Assembly: GCF_038502225.1 (NCBI RefSeq)
Contig: NC_091292.1
Coordinates: 102,394,128 to 102,458,127, forward strand
DNA: 64,000 nucleotides
Reading direction: 5' to 3'
DNA from: Cherax quadricarinatus
Lineage: Eukaryota > Arthropoda > Malacostraca > Decapoda > Parastacidae
A model generated the notes under the pieces. The model saw nothing but the letters and a program-made list of their open reading frames with translations, searched no databases and was not told the origin of the DNA. Shown here piece after piece: positions 51,126 through 62,400 of the stretch. The stretch's first letter is position 1. Each line of letters begins with the position of its first letter. A program made the position numbers and the translations under genes.

Positions 51126-51424
51126 ATCCCTGGAAATAATCCTGAAGCAGGAACAACCTCTAGTGACTAAATTGGAAGAAGCGCCGACCTCTGGAGGTCA
51201 GAGGTTTGGCCTAAATTTTAACTTAGAAAAAAAGGAGAGAAAGGAGTGTAAATTAAATGTGTCAAGGGGAGGATGGCGGGGAGGGTAGCATAGAGATCTG
51301 AATTATTTAATTTTTCATTCTGGCCCTGTGTCTACCATTGTTGTGCTGGTGTGATAATGGTGGTGTGGTGGTGGTGATGTGGCAGTGTTTGTAATGTGGT
51401 GGTGCGATTGTGAGTCACAAACGA
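51126..51424. other. Single-copy spacer
   Basis: Includes a short GTGGTGGTG-rich patch at about 51340-51410. No gene recognised. Confidence 0.6.
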
Positions 51425-51610
51425 TAAAGGTATGTGTGAGAAATTAGACACATGTGCAACACCCGCTATCTTTAATCGAGGACATTTTGCCAAGCAACAC
51501 AGAGATGATGTGCGAAGACAGAATATAAGGTAATCAGTCCCTCAGTCTTGCTGAACTATTAACACTGGAAGATAAGGTGATCAGTCCCTCAGCTTGGAAG
51601 CCGGTGTTCA
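51425..51610 (-). mobile_element. Diverged Penelope-type terminal region
   Basis: Parallels the arm at 6672-6919: GACACATGTGCAAC versus GACACATATGCAAC, TATCTTTA, TTTTGCC versus TTTCGCC, then GTAATCAGTCC and GGT(G/C)(A/G)TCAGTCCCTCAG in the same order. The hammerhead-like core is largely destroyed here. An old relative of the element at 6641-7278. Confidence 0.5.
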
Positions 51611-51826
51611 GTTGGTAAAACTTCAAAGATAAGCAGGTGTTTCACACATGTTTGTTGCTCATTAGTGCTGTACATCGTTGTAATGAAAGTTGTATATACA
51701 AACATACACAGACACTGGCAGCATTCCTCTGTGCCCGGCATTTCGGGCATTTCATTTGGGCATTTTCTTCCCTGATCCTTCAATCTTTTCTTCCAAAGTG
51801 AGAACTGAGTGTACATCACAGGACGC
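51611..51826. other. Single-copy spacer
   Basis: No gene recognised. A minus-strand frame of 81 codons has a few Cys residues but no known domain. Confidence 0.5.
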
Positions 51827-51930
51827 CCATACAAGTATACCTACACAAGTATACCCACACAAGTATACCCACACAAGTATACCCATACAAGTATACCCAC
51901 ACAAGTATACCAACACAGGTATGCCCACCG
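51827..51930. repeat. 14-bp tandem repeat (AAGTATACCCACAC)
   Basis: Seven copies of AAGTATACCCACAC with single-base changes. Confidence 0.93.
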
Positions 51931-53006
51931 GCATTCCTCTCCGGGGACCCCTACATTCTATATTGCTCTTCCATCTCTGAAATAGTGAGAGTCTGGCACT
52001 CACATTGTCCGCCCTTGTGTTTTTTCCTGTTGTTTATTCGACCCGCCCGTCCGTTCGTCCGTCCGTCCTCCTGTCCACCAGTCCGCTCGCCTGCCCGCCC
52101 GCTTTCCTGTCGGCCTGACCGTCTGTTCTCTTGCCAGTTCGCCAGGTCGTTCGTCCACTCGCCAGCCTGTTGTTCCCTTCATGATTGTCTGTTTGTTTTT
52201 ATACTTTTATTTCCCGCATTTATAGCTCTGGCTCGTTTATCTCCTAGTGTATTATCCTGCTTGTTCGTTTATTAATTTGCCGAGTTTGTGCGGTGCATTC
52301 ACTTCCCCTCGTTCAATTCCCCCGTCCACTTCTTTCACTTGTTCGTTCACCAACCCTTCGTTTGTTAGAACATTTCACTCACCAGTTTGTTATTGCATTC
52401 CGCAATGACCTAAACCGGCATATCGAGAGGATGAGCTCGGTGGCATTATAAGTATGCTTCAGACACATACCTTAACGAAGTAGGAGGAGGTGCAGATTAG
52501 AAAGGGAGAGGCGTTCCCTGTATAAGCGAAGACGACGAATATCAGAGCTCAAGGCAACAGAGGCTCTGAAGAAATAAAAAGTAACATTGGCTAGAGAATC
52601 AGGAAACGTTGAAGTCAGATGGAATACATTATAGTCTAGGAGAGACGGAGGCACTAAAATCTTTAAGTGGAATTGAGAGAAACCCAGAATGCTTCTCATG
52701 TGCAAAGCCCAGGTCTCACAAAACATCTAGTGTGACTTTGTCAATGGTTCAAGTCGGACCGAAACGTCGTCGTAAGCTTCTCTCTTTTATGTGCGGGTTA
52801 TTTGTGTATCGTTCCAGTCACGGTATTGTGCCTTTTTTGTTTTTTATCGGGCCGTTGATTAGAGCAGATGGAACATCATACACTGATAACAAAGAATTGA
52901 GTGAATATTAAGGTGCCAGTATGACTCAGTGTTTAGTGAACCACTAATTAATCTTTAGTTTAACGACAAAAATAAATTCATGACTGAAACGCAAAATGTT
53001 GCAGAC
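51931..53006. other. Mostly single-copy region
   Basis: Contains a GTCCGTCCGTCC-type patch (about 52045-52130). It also contains a short Arg/Glu-rich plus-strand patch at about 52476-52575 (RRRCRLERERRSLYKRRRRI, then SELKATEALKK and a stop) that looks like retained coding sequence from an unidentified element. A dispersed Penelope-like motif at 52741-52850 is listed separately. Confidence 0.5.
52741..52850 (+). mobile_element. Dispersed repeat with GGACCGAAACGTCGTCGTAA core (possible Penelope-type terminus)
   Basis: The block GTGCGGGTTATTTGTGTATC, a TCCAGTCACGGTATTGTG block and an upstream CGTCGTAAG recur at 53540-53612 in altered form. GGTTC...GGACC then GAAACGTC resembles the 3' half of a hammerhead core. 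The first box (TTGTCAA) is too decayed to be certain. Confidence 0.4.
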
Positions 53007-53186
53007 ATCTCCCTAATCTCTGATCTAACTCGGACATCACTTGACTTCGAAATCTCCCTAATCTCTGATCTAACTCGGACATCACTTGACTTCGAAATCT
53101 CCCTAATCTCTGATCTAACTCGGACATCACTTGACTTCGAAATCTCCCTAATCTCTGATCTAACTCGGACATCACTTGACTTCGAA
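53007..53186. repeat. 45-bp tandem repeat, four perfect copies
   Basis: Unit ATCTCCCTAATCTCTGATCT, AACTCGGACATCACTTGACT, TCGAA. Four copies are identical over 180 bp. Being 15 codons long it keeps frames open (ISLISDLTRTSLDFE on plus). It lies directly upstream of a LINE fragment, and the frame runs from it into that fragment. Confidence 0.97.
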
Positions 53187-53790
53187 GAAACCATTGATTG
53201 CCCACGCACTCTGCCCCAGGTCCACACTCGTGGTACCCTATATTCATCGAGAATTGTAAGAAACCCTTATCGCGTGCCTTAAATATTCTATGGAGAAGGA
53301 GCCTTGACACTGGAGTCATCTCACAATCATTAAAAACCACTGGCCCACAATTCTTTAACTGTGAGCCAGTAGCCCTAACATCCCACATTATCATTTTTTA
53401 TTAAATGGTTTTAAGCAGCAAGATTACCATTCACCTGGACTCTCACAAGTTGCACGACCCAGGTCAACATGGGTTCAGAACAGGTCACTCGTGCCTTTCA
53501 CAATTGCTGTACTATTACATCGTGTTCTTAGACACGTTTGAATCATCGTCATAAGTTTAATTCTCTTACATGCGGGTTATTTGTGTATTCCAGTCACGGT
53601 ATTGTGACGTTTTGTTCTTCAGAACCTTCAAAACAAGAGATGCGAAGCCAATGATGACAGTACTCTTCAGGTCACTCCTCTCTAGGCTGGAATATTGTTG
53701 TGTACTGACAACTTCCTTCAAGACAGGCGAAATTTCTGATCTGGAAAATGTACAGAGAACCTGCACAGGAGAGTAGATTCATGTCCTCAG
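53187..53790 (+). pseudogene. CR1-like LINE reverse transcriptase, decayed pieces in order
   Basis: Three collinear pieces are visible on the plus strand. The first, about 53225-53400, reads ALNILWRRSLDTGVISQSLK and EPVALTSHI, the N-terminal RT block before motif A. The second, about 53440-53535, reads HDPGQHGFRTGHSCLSQLLYY. After an interruption that includes the dispersed GTTATTTGTGTATTCCAGTC repeat (53540-53612), the third, about 53618-53766, reads RTFKTRDAKPMM, LSRLEYCCVL and GEISDLENVQR. Motifs A to C are missing, apparently replaced by the dispersed repeat. Same family as 22281-22649. Confidence 0.72.
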
Positions 53791-53989
53791 TGATACGAGG
53801 AGAGTAGATACATGTCCCCAGTAACATGAGATGTTGCACTGTAGTGTGTTGCACTACTGTAGCGTGTGTTGCACTGCTGTAGCGTGTTGTTGCAGTGTGT
53901 TGCATCATTATTGATCTTGGCTACTCTCCCTCTACTCTGCCTGGTCTCCACTCAACTTACAATATTGGCTTATTATTTAATAGACCGAC
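53791..53989. other. Single-copy spacer with short TGTTGCACT repeats
   Basis: Loose TGTAGCGTGTGTTGCACTGC-type repeats at about 53835-53905. No gene. Confidence 0.6.
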
Positions 53990-54075
53990 CTGAATGTTTA
54001 GTAGACTGACCTTAATGTTTAGTAGACTGACCTTAATGTTTAGTAGACTGACCTTAATATTTAATAGACTGACTC
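53990..54075. repeat. 21-bp tandem repeat, four copies
   Basis: TGTTTAGTAGACTGACCTTA plus A; flanking units are degenerate. Confidence 0.93.
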
Positions 54076-54084
54076 AGTGCCTCT

Positions 54085-54500
54085 AATATGTCACACCTGT
54101 AGGTTACCCGGAGACAAGTGTCACAGACCCTGCAGCCCAGTACCAGACCAGGGCTCCTGGTCACACACCTAGTTGCTGGTTGATCAGACCAGCAACTAGG
54201 TGTGGTCTGCAGCCGGACCGGAGGAGCGATGACCCACAGAATCGTTTTAAGGTAAGGTAAGCAACTTGGGTGATCAAAAACTAACTTGAGCAACTTATCA
54301 AGTTCCCTACTGGTGACAGCCAGGAATCTGGTGGGAGGATGCTGAAAAGTCTTGGTCCCCTTACACTTATTGCACTATCTGCCAAGCGTCTTGCTTTCCT
54401 AGGAAGTGTTTTCGGTGTGCAGATTTGGGACCAATCCCTCCAGAATTTTCCAGGTTTAAATTATGATGTATCTTTCTCGCCTACGTTTCAAGGAGTATAA
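54085..54500 (-). mobile_element. CR1-like LINE 3' fragment with embedded 17-bp palindrome
   Basis: On the minus strand, 54500 to about 54290 reads (with stops) FW(R)DWSQICTPK, RKARRLADSAIS and LPPDSWLSPVGNLIS, the CR1-like RT C-terminus. It shares the DNA block GTGTGCAGATTTGGGACCA with 22340-22360. The 3' region (about 54290 to 54085) includes an inverted repeat: arms 54164-54180 and 54188-54204 are perfect 17-bp complements around TGATCAG. Confidence 0.7.
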
Positions 54501-54678
54501 TAATTTTTTGTTGAATAAGAATACGATGTTAAAATTCAAGATACAACAATGGAAGCTTAGATACCACACCTGCAGTTTTAAAACTACGGTCTAAGAGAAA
54601 TAATGTAGGATACGACACCATCTAGTAAGAGGTGTAGTAACTACTGTGTTGGGAGTAAGTACAATGTTGGAAGCTGGG
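54501..54678. other. Single-copy spacer
   Basis: About 180 bp, AT-rich, leading into the 22-bp array. No gene recognised. Confidence 0.6.
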
Positions 54679-56711
54679 GTACCGTGCGGGAGGTAGGAAA
54701 GTACCGTGCGGGAGGTAGGAAAGTACCGTGCGGGAGGTAGGAAAGTACCGTGCGGGAGGTAGGAAAGTACCGTGCGGGAGGTAGGAAAGTACCGTGCGGG
54801 AGGTAGGAAAGTACCGTGCGGGAGGTAGGAAAGTACCGTGCCGTAGGCAGGAAAGTACTGTGCCGTAGGCAGGAAAGTACCGTGCGGGAGGTAGGAAAGT
54901 ACCGTGCGGGAGGTAGGAAAGTACCGTGCGGGAGGCAGGAAAGTACCGTGCGGGAGACAGGAAAGTACCGTGCCGTAGGTAGGAAAGTACCGTGCGGGAG
55001 GTAGGAAAGTACCGTGCCGTAGGCAGGAAAGTACTGTGCCGTAGGCAGGAAAGTACCGTGCGGGAGGTAGGAAAGTACCGTGCGGGAGGCAGGAAAGTAC
55101 CGTGCCGTAGGTAGGAAAGTACCGTGCGGGAGGTAGGAAAGTACCGTGCCGTAGGCAGGAAAGTACCGTGCCGTAGGCAGGAAAGTACTGTGCCATAGGT
55201 AGGAAAGTACCATGCGGGAGGTAGGAAAGTACCGTGCCGTAGGCAGGAAAGTACCGTGCCGTAGGCAGGAAAGTACCGTGCCGTAGGCAGGAAAGTACTG
55301 TGCTGTAGGTAGGAAAGTACCGTGCGGGAGGTAGGAAAGTACCGTGCCGTAGGCAGGAAAGTACCGTGCCGTAGGTAGGAAAGTACCGTGCGGGAGGTAG
55401 GAAAGTACCGTGCCGTAGGCAGGAAAGTACCGTGCCGTAGGCAGGAAAGTAACCGTGCGGGAGGTAGGAAAGTACCGTGCGGGAGGCAGGAAAGTACCGT
55501 GCCGTAGGTAGGAAAGTACCGTGCGGGAGGTAGGAAAGTACCGTGCGGGAGGCAGGAAAGTACCGTGCTGTAGGTAGGAAAGTACCGTGCGGGAGGCAGG
55601 AAAGTACCGTGCCGTAGATAGGAAAGTACCGTGCGGGAGGTAGGAAAGTACCGTGCGGGAGGCAGGAAAGTACCGTGCCGTAGGTAGGAAAGTACCGTGC
55701 GGGAGGTAGGAAAGTACCGTGCGGGAGGCAGGAAAGTACCGTGCCGTAGGTAGGAAAGTACCGTGCGGGAGGTAGGAAAGTACCGTGCGGGAGGTAGGAA
55801 AGTACCGTGCGGGAGGTAGGAAAGTACCGTGCGGGAGGCAGGAAAGTACCGTGCCGTAGGTAGGAAAGTACCGTGCCGTAGGTAGGAAAGTACCGTGCGG
55901 GAGGCAGGAAAGTACCGTGCCGTAGGTAGGAAAGTACCGTGCGGGAGGCAGGAAAGTACCGTGCCGTAGGTAGGAAAGTACCGTGCGGGAGGCAGGAAAG
56001 TACCGTGCCGTAGGTAGGAAAGTACCGTGCCGTAGGTAGGAAAGTACCGTGCGGGAGGCAGGAAAGTACCGTGCCGTAGGTAGGAAAGTACCGTGCCGTA
56101 GGTAGGAAAGGGAGGCAGGAAAGTACCGTGCCGTAGGTAGGAAAGTACCGTGCGGGAGGCAGGAAAGTACCGTGCCGTAGGTAGGAAAGTACCGTGCGGG
56201 AGGTAGGAAAGTACCGTGCCGTAGGCAGGAAAGTACCGTGCTGTAGGTAGGAAAGTACCGTGCGGGAGGTAGGAAAGTACCGTGCCGTAGGCAGGAAAGT
56301 ACCGTGCCGTAGGCAGGAAAGTACTGTGCCGTAGGCAGGAAAGTACCGTGCGGGAGGCAGGAAAGTACCGTGCCGTAGGTAGGAAAGTACCGTGCGGGAG
56401 GTAGGAAAGTACCGTGCGGGAGGCAGGAAAGTACCGTGCCGTAGGTAGGAAAGTACCGTGCGGGAGGCAGGAAAGTACCGTGCCGTAGGTAGGAAAGTAC
56501 CGTGCGGGAGGCAGGAAAGTACCGTGCCGTAGGTAGGAAAGTACCGTGCGGGAGGCAGGAAAGTACCGTGCCGTAGGTAGGAAAGTACCGTGCGGGAGGC
56601 AGGAAAGTACCGTGCCGTAGGTAGGAAAGTACCGTGCGGGAGGCAGGAAAGTACCGTGCGGGAGGCAGGAAAGTACCGTGCCGTAGGCAGGAAAGTACCG
56701 TGCGGGAGGTA
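54679..56711. repeat. 22-bp minisatellite with two alternating unit types (about 2.0 kb)
   Basis: Types: GTACCGTGCGGGAGGTAGGA plus AA, and GTACCGTGCCGTAGGCAGGA plus AA. About 92 copies. The first copies are all the CGGGAGG type. In the right half the two types alternate strictly over long stretches as a 44-bp dimer. Minus-strand frames of about 190-200 codons (YFPTSRTVLSYLPHGTFLP) result from stop-free units. Confidence 0.97.
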
Positions 56712-57133
56712 TGACCGTGGTTATGGCAGAAAAACTTTTGTCATTACGGTGGTGGGCTGAGGCGGTGATTTTCTCGGTAGCGAGCCTGTGCCTAGCAGAT
56801 ATTAGCCTAGCAGGTGCCTAGCAGGGTCGTAGCAGGTGCCTAGCAGGGATCAGGGACATCAGCATCTCCTCCACGTAAATTAATCATCTGCCACGTTCCA
56901 AGATGCAGTCTAATTCCAAGTCAGCCTCTTTGCAGTCGCCAAATCTCATTCCAGGCAAAGCATCGTTCCAGTCTCTCATTCCCCTCCGTGGTCTCATTCG
57001 TGGCAAAGCCTCCTTCCAATCTCAAGCTCACTGCAATTTGCATGATCATTCCAAGCCAGTGTCCTTCCAGCCTTGTGTTTATACCAGTGACGAGTCCCAC
57101 TTCAGTCCACCTTTCTTGCATCCCTGCGTATAA

Positions 57134-57135
<2 letters not shown>
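56712..57135. other. Single-copy region with short CCTAGCAGG repeats
   Basis: Four loose copies of GTGCCTAGCAGG or TAGCCTAGCAGG at about 56787-56846. Frames are short with no domain. Confidence 0.6.

Positions 57136-57183
<48 letters not shown>
57136..57183. repeat. (ATA)n microsatellite
   Basis: About 48 bp of trinucleotide ATA. Confidence 0.97.
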
Positions 57184-57186
<3 letters not shown>

Positions 57187-57465
57187 AAGGAACAAGCAGC
57201 AGTCTCTCGGTATTCTTTGTAAAATTAGAAGGGAATCTGAAGAATGTTTCTGGCGACAATCTCATTAGTGACCTCCTCAACACAGGTCTCCCAGCAATTA
57301 GGTCATTATTCCCACAACTAGTGTTTACCACATTTCCCAGAGTCTTAGCCGTAATTACTCTTATTAGAATTTCTTTAGAGTTAGTTATATATTGTAGACG
57401 GAGACGTGTGTGTCACTCAACGTTGTCCCAAACTTTCTTGTTGTTTCTGTTTGACATTATGATGC
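57184..57465. other. Single-copy spacer
   Basis: About 280 bp with no gene or repeat recognised. A long plus frame crosses it into the next array but has no domain. Confidence 0.55.
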
Positions 57466-57905
57466 TGTGTTTCAGGTTGTCTGTGAGTGTTACAATGTTT
57501 CAGGGTGTTTGTGAGTGTGTTGCAATGTTTCAGGGTGTTTATGAGTGTGTTGCCATGTTTCAGGGTGTTTGTGAGTGTGTTGTAGTGTTTCAGGGTGTTT
57601 ATGAGTGTGTTACAATGTTTCAGGGTGTTTATGAGTGTGTTACAATGTTTCAGGGTGTTTGTGAGTGTGTTACAATGTTTCAGGGTGTGTGTGAGTGTGT
57701 TGCAGTGTTTCAGCGTGTTTGTGAGTGTTGCAATGTTTCAGGGTGTTTGAGTGTGTTACAATGTTTTAGGGTATTTGTGGGTGTGTTGCAGTGTTCCAGG
57801 GTATTTGTGATATGTTGCAATGTTCCAGAGTGTCTATGAGTGTGTTGCAATGTTCCAGGATGTTTGTGAGTGTGTTGCAGTGTTTCTGGCTGTTTGTGAG
57901 TGTGA
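57466..57905. repeat. 30-bp minisatellite
   Basis: Unit TGTTTCAGGGTGTTTGTGAG then TGTGTTGCAA (30 bp), about 14 copies, decaying to the right. A Cys-Glu-rich frame (VFQGVCECVAM) results from the ten-codon period. Confidence 0.94.
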
Positions 57906-57934
57906 TGAGTTCCAGGTTGTGTTACTGTGTCCCG

Positions 57935-58080
57935 TGTTCATGAGGATGGTACTGTGTTGCAGGTTTTTCAAGGATGGTACTGTATTCCATGTTCATGAGG
58001 ATGGTACTGTATTCCATGTTGTCCATAAGGATGGTACTGTGTTCCATGTTGTTCATGAGGATGGTACTCTGTTCCAAGCT
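57935..58080. repeat. 27/30-bp tandem repeat
   Basis: Five copies of GAGGATGGTACTGTGTTCCA then TGTTGTTCAT, some lacking GTT. Confidence 0.9.
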
Positions 58081-58555
58081 GAATTATTACACCAGTCCTG
58101 ATATAATTTTTCCAAGACGCCTCGTTACTCCAGGCAGCCATGGTCTGATACTTTCCAAATATTTTTTTCTGTCGTCGCTTGACATTCCAGGCGACTCAAT
58201 TAGAATTTTCTTCTCATTTGTGCTGTAATACTTTCCTGTAGGACTGTAAGCTGTAAGACTGGCCTGGTTCTCATTGGTGCCTGCACACTTGAAGAACCAT
58301 GGCTCCTTGCTTCATTACGCTCTAAAAACTTCGCGTTCTGCTCTTATTTCAGGTTTTCCAGTTTCTGGAAAGTCTCTCGCCTCCACGCTCACAATTCCAT
58401 TTCCGCATCGCCAAAATCCTGGAATTAATTACGGTGATGGTTATAATTTTCAGCCTCCGGGCCCACGTAGGCATCACTTCCAGCTTTAACTTGCACCTCC
58501 TTCCAGGACTCCTTGTTAAAATTGAGGACTGTGGCTGGAGTTTTTACAGCTGACG
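58081..58555. other. Single-copy region
   Basis: About 475 bp with no gene or element recognised. Confidence 0.6.
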
Positions 58556-58985
58556 CCGTGGTTACAGGATAGCCCCTGGCCCAGAGCCGTGGTTACAGGC
58601 CAGCCCCTTGCCCAGAGCTGTGGTTACAGGCCAGTCCGTGGACCAGAGCTGTGGTTACAGGCCAGCCCCTGGACCAGAGCTGTGGTTACAGGCCAGCCTC
58701 TGGCCCAGAGCTGTGGTTACAGGCCAGTTCATGGACCAGAGCTGTGGTTACAGGCCAGCCCCTGGACCAGAGCTGTGGTTACAGGCCAGCCCCTGGACCA
58801 GAGCTGTGGTTGCAGGCCAGCCCCTGGACCAGAGCTGTGGTTTCAGGCCAGTCCCTGGCCCAGAGCTGTGGTTGCAGGCCAGCCCCTGGCCCAGAGCTGA
58901 AGTTGAAGGCAAGCCCCTGGACCAGAGCTGTGGTTGCAGGCCAGACCTTGGCCCAGAGCTGTGGTTGCAGGCGAGACCCTGGCTC
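58556..58985. repeat. 31-bp minisatellite
   Basis: Unit CTGTGGTTACAGGCCAGCCC then CTGGACCAGAG (31 bp), about 14 copies, GC-rich. Variable sites are TTACAG/TTGCAG and GGACC/GGCCC. All plus frames lack stops in the unit. Confidence 0.95.
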
Positions 58986-59461
58986 CAGACATTAACGCAG
59001 GTGAAGTCGTGTTCTCATTTGGCAGGTTGGGTGGCGATGGGGGTGTGGGGGGGTTAGGGGACGTGTTCAATACCCAGTCACAACTATTTCAACATTTCGT
59101 ACGTAAAGCAGAACTGAAGCAATTCAGTTTATTCAGTGGATAACAAAGAATGGTAGTGGCGCTGCTAATGGTGTTACTGGTTACTGGTGCTGCTAAGTGG
59201 GGGCGCTGCTGGAGTTGGTGCCTCTGAAGGTGATGGTGGTGGTATTCCTGCTGCTATTAGTGGTGGTGGTGCTTTGTAATAGTGGGGTGATGGTGGTTAA
59301 AACTGTCCCCAGACTAACTCTTTTTCTTTTTAGATAACTCTGAGGATGCCTCACTTCTTCTTCCCTGAAGAGGAACTTCCTGGAAAAATAGAAATAAACT
59401 TGAAGATAGCGCCAGGAAATCTCGGAGGAGTTCTTGTAGTGTTCTTTAATGCTTCATCTTG
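58986..59461. other. Single-copy region with a weak exon-like patch
   Basis: Contains GGTGGTG-rich patches, then a CTTTTTCTTTTTAG pyrimidine-AG site at about 59319-59332 followed by a 43-codon open stretch (see findings). No gene can be supported. Confidence 0.5.
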
Positions 59462-62400
59462 GTGATGCTGCAGCATTCTAAGATGATGTGTGCAGCATGT
59501 GGGTGATGCTGCAGCATTCTAAGATGATGTGTGCAGCATGTGGGTGATGCTGCAGCATTCTAAGATGATGTGTGCAGCATGTGGGTGATGCTGCAGTATT
59601 GTAAGATGATGTGTGCAGCATGTGGGTGATGCTGCAGTATTGTAAGATGATGTGTGCAGCATGTGGGTGATGCTGCAGTATTCTAAGATGATGTGTGCAG
59701 CATGTGGGTGATGCTGCAGCATTCTAAGATGTGTGCAGCATGTGGGTGATGCTGCAGTATTGTAAGATGATGTGTGCAGCATGTGGGTGATGCTGCAGTA
59801 TTCTAAGATGATGTGTGCAGCATGTGGGTGATGCTGCAGTATTGTAAGATGATGTGTGCAGCATGTGGGTGATGCTGCAGTATTGTAAGATGATGTGTGC
59901 AGCATGTGGGTGATGCTGCAGTATTCTAAGATGATGTGTGCAGCATGTGGGTGATGCTGCAGTATTCTAAGATGATGTGTGCAGCATGTGGGTGATGCTG
60001 CAGTATTCTAAGATGATGTGTGCAGCATGTGGGTGATGCTGCAGTATTCTAAGATGATGTGTGCAGCATGTGGGTGATGCTGCAGCATTCTAAGATGATG
60101 TGTGCAGCATGTGGGTGATGCTGCAGTATTCTAAGATGATGTGTGCAGCATGTGGGTGATGCTGCAGTATTCTAAGATGATGTGTGCAGCATGTGGGTGA
60201 TGCTGCAGTATTCTAAGATGATGTGTGCAGCATGTGGGTGATGCTGCAGTATTCTAAGATGATGTGTGCAGCATGTGGGTGATGCTGCAGCATTCTAAGA
60301 TGATGTGTGCAGCATGTGGGTGATGCTGCAGTATTCTAAGATGATGTGTGCAGCATGTGGGTGATGCTGCAGCATTCTAAGATGATGTGTGCAGCATGTG
60401 GGTGATGCTGCAGCATTCTAAGATGATGTGTGCAGCATGTGGGTGATGCTGCAGCATTCTAAGATGATGTGTGCAGCATGTGGGTGATGCTGCAGCATTC
60501 TAAGATGATGTGTGCAGCATGTGGGTGATGCTGCAGCATTCTAAGATGATGTGTGCAGCATGTGGGTGATGCTGCAGCATTCTAAGATGATGTGTGCAGC
60601 ATGTGGGTGATGCTGCAGTATTCTAAGATGATGTGTGCAGCATGTGGGTGATGCTGCAGTATTCTAAGATGATGTGTGCAGCATGTGGGTGATGCTGCAG
60701 TATTCTAAGATGATGTGTGCAGCATGTGGGTGATGCTGCAGTATTCTAAGATGATGTGTGCAGCATGTGGGTGATGCTGCAGTATTCTAAGATGATGTGT
60801 GCAGCATGTGGGTGATGCTGCAGCATTCTAAGATGATGTGTGCAGCATGTGGGTGATGCTGCAGTATTCTAAGATGATGTGTGCAGCATGTGGGTGATGC
60901 TGCAGTATTCTAAGATGATGTGTGCAGCATGTGGGTGATGCTGCAGCATTCTAAGATGATGTGTGCAGCATGTGGGTGATGCTGCAGTATTCTAAGATGA
61001 TGTGTGCAGCATGTGGGTGATGCTGCAGTATTCTAAGATGATGTGTGCAGCATGTGGGTGATGCTGCAGCATTCTAAGATGATGTGTGCAGCATGTGGGT
61101 GATGCTGCAGCATTCTAAGATGATGTGTGCAGCATGTGGGTGATGCTGCAGTATTCTAAGATGATGTGTGCAGCATGTGGGTGATGCTGCAGTATTCTAA
61201 GATGATGTGTGCAGCATGTGGGTGATGCTGCAGCATTCTAAGATGATGTGTGCAGCATGTGGGTGATGCTGCAGTATTCTAAGATGATGTGTGCAGCATG
61301 TGGGTGATGCTGCAGTATTCTAAGATGATGTGTGCAGCATGTGGGTGATGCTGCAGTATTCTAAGATGATGTGTGCAGCATGTGGGTGATGCTGCAGTAT
61401 TCTAAGATGATGTGTGCAGCATGTGGGTGATGCTGCAGTATTCTAAGATGATGTGTGCAGCATGTGGGTGATGCTGCAGTATTCTAAGATGATGTGTGCA
61501 GCATGTGGGTGATGCTGCAGTATTGTAAGATGATGTGTGCAGCATGTGGGTGATGCTGCAGCATTCTAAGATGATGTGTGCAGCATGTGGGTGATGCTGC
61601 AGCATTCTAAGATGATGTGTGCAGCATGTGGGTGATGCTGCAGCATTCTAAGATGATGTGTGCAGCATGTGGGTGATGCTGCAGCATTCTAAGATGATGT
61701 GTGCAGCATGTGGGTGATGCTGCAGCATTCTAAGATGATGTGTGCAGCATGTGGGTGATGCTGCAGCATTCTAAGATGATGTGTGCAGCATGTGGGTGAT
61801 GCTGCAGCATTCTAAGATGATGTGTGCAGCATGTGGGTGATGCTGCAGTATTCTAAGATGATGTGTGCAGCATGTGGGTGATGCTGCAGTATTCTAAGAT
61901 GATGTGTGCAGCATGTGGGTGATGCTGCAGCATTCTAAGATGATGTGTGCAGCATGTGAGTGATGCTGCAGTATTCTGCAGCATTGTAAGATGATGTGTG
62001 CAGCATGTGGGTGATGCTGCAGTATTCTAAGATGATGTGTGCAACATGTGGGTGATGCTGCAGCATTGTAAGATGATGTGTGCAGCATGTGGGTGATGCT
62101 GCAGCATTCTAAGATGATGTGTGCAACATGTGGGTGATGCTGCAGTATTCTAAGATGATGTGTGCAGCATGTGGGTGATGCTGCAGCATTCTAAGATGAT
62201 GTGTGCAGCATGTGGGTGATGCTTCAGCATTCTAAGATGATGTGTGCAGCATGTGGGTGATGCTGCAGCATTGTAAGATGATGTGTGCAGCATGTGGGTG
62301 ATGCTGCAGTATTCTAAGATGATGTGTGCAGCATGTGGGTGATGCTGCAGCATTCTAAGATGATGTGTGCAACATGTGGGTGATGCTGCAGTATTCTAAG

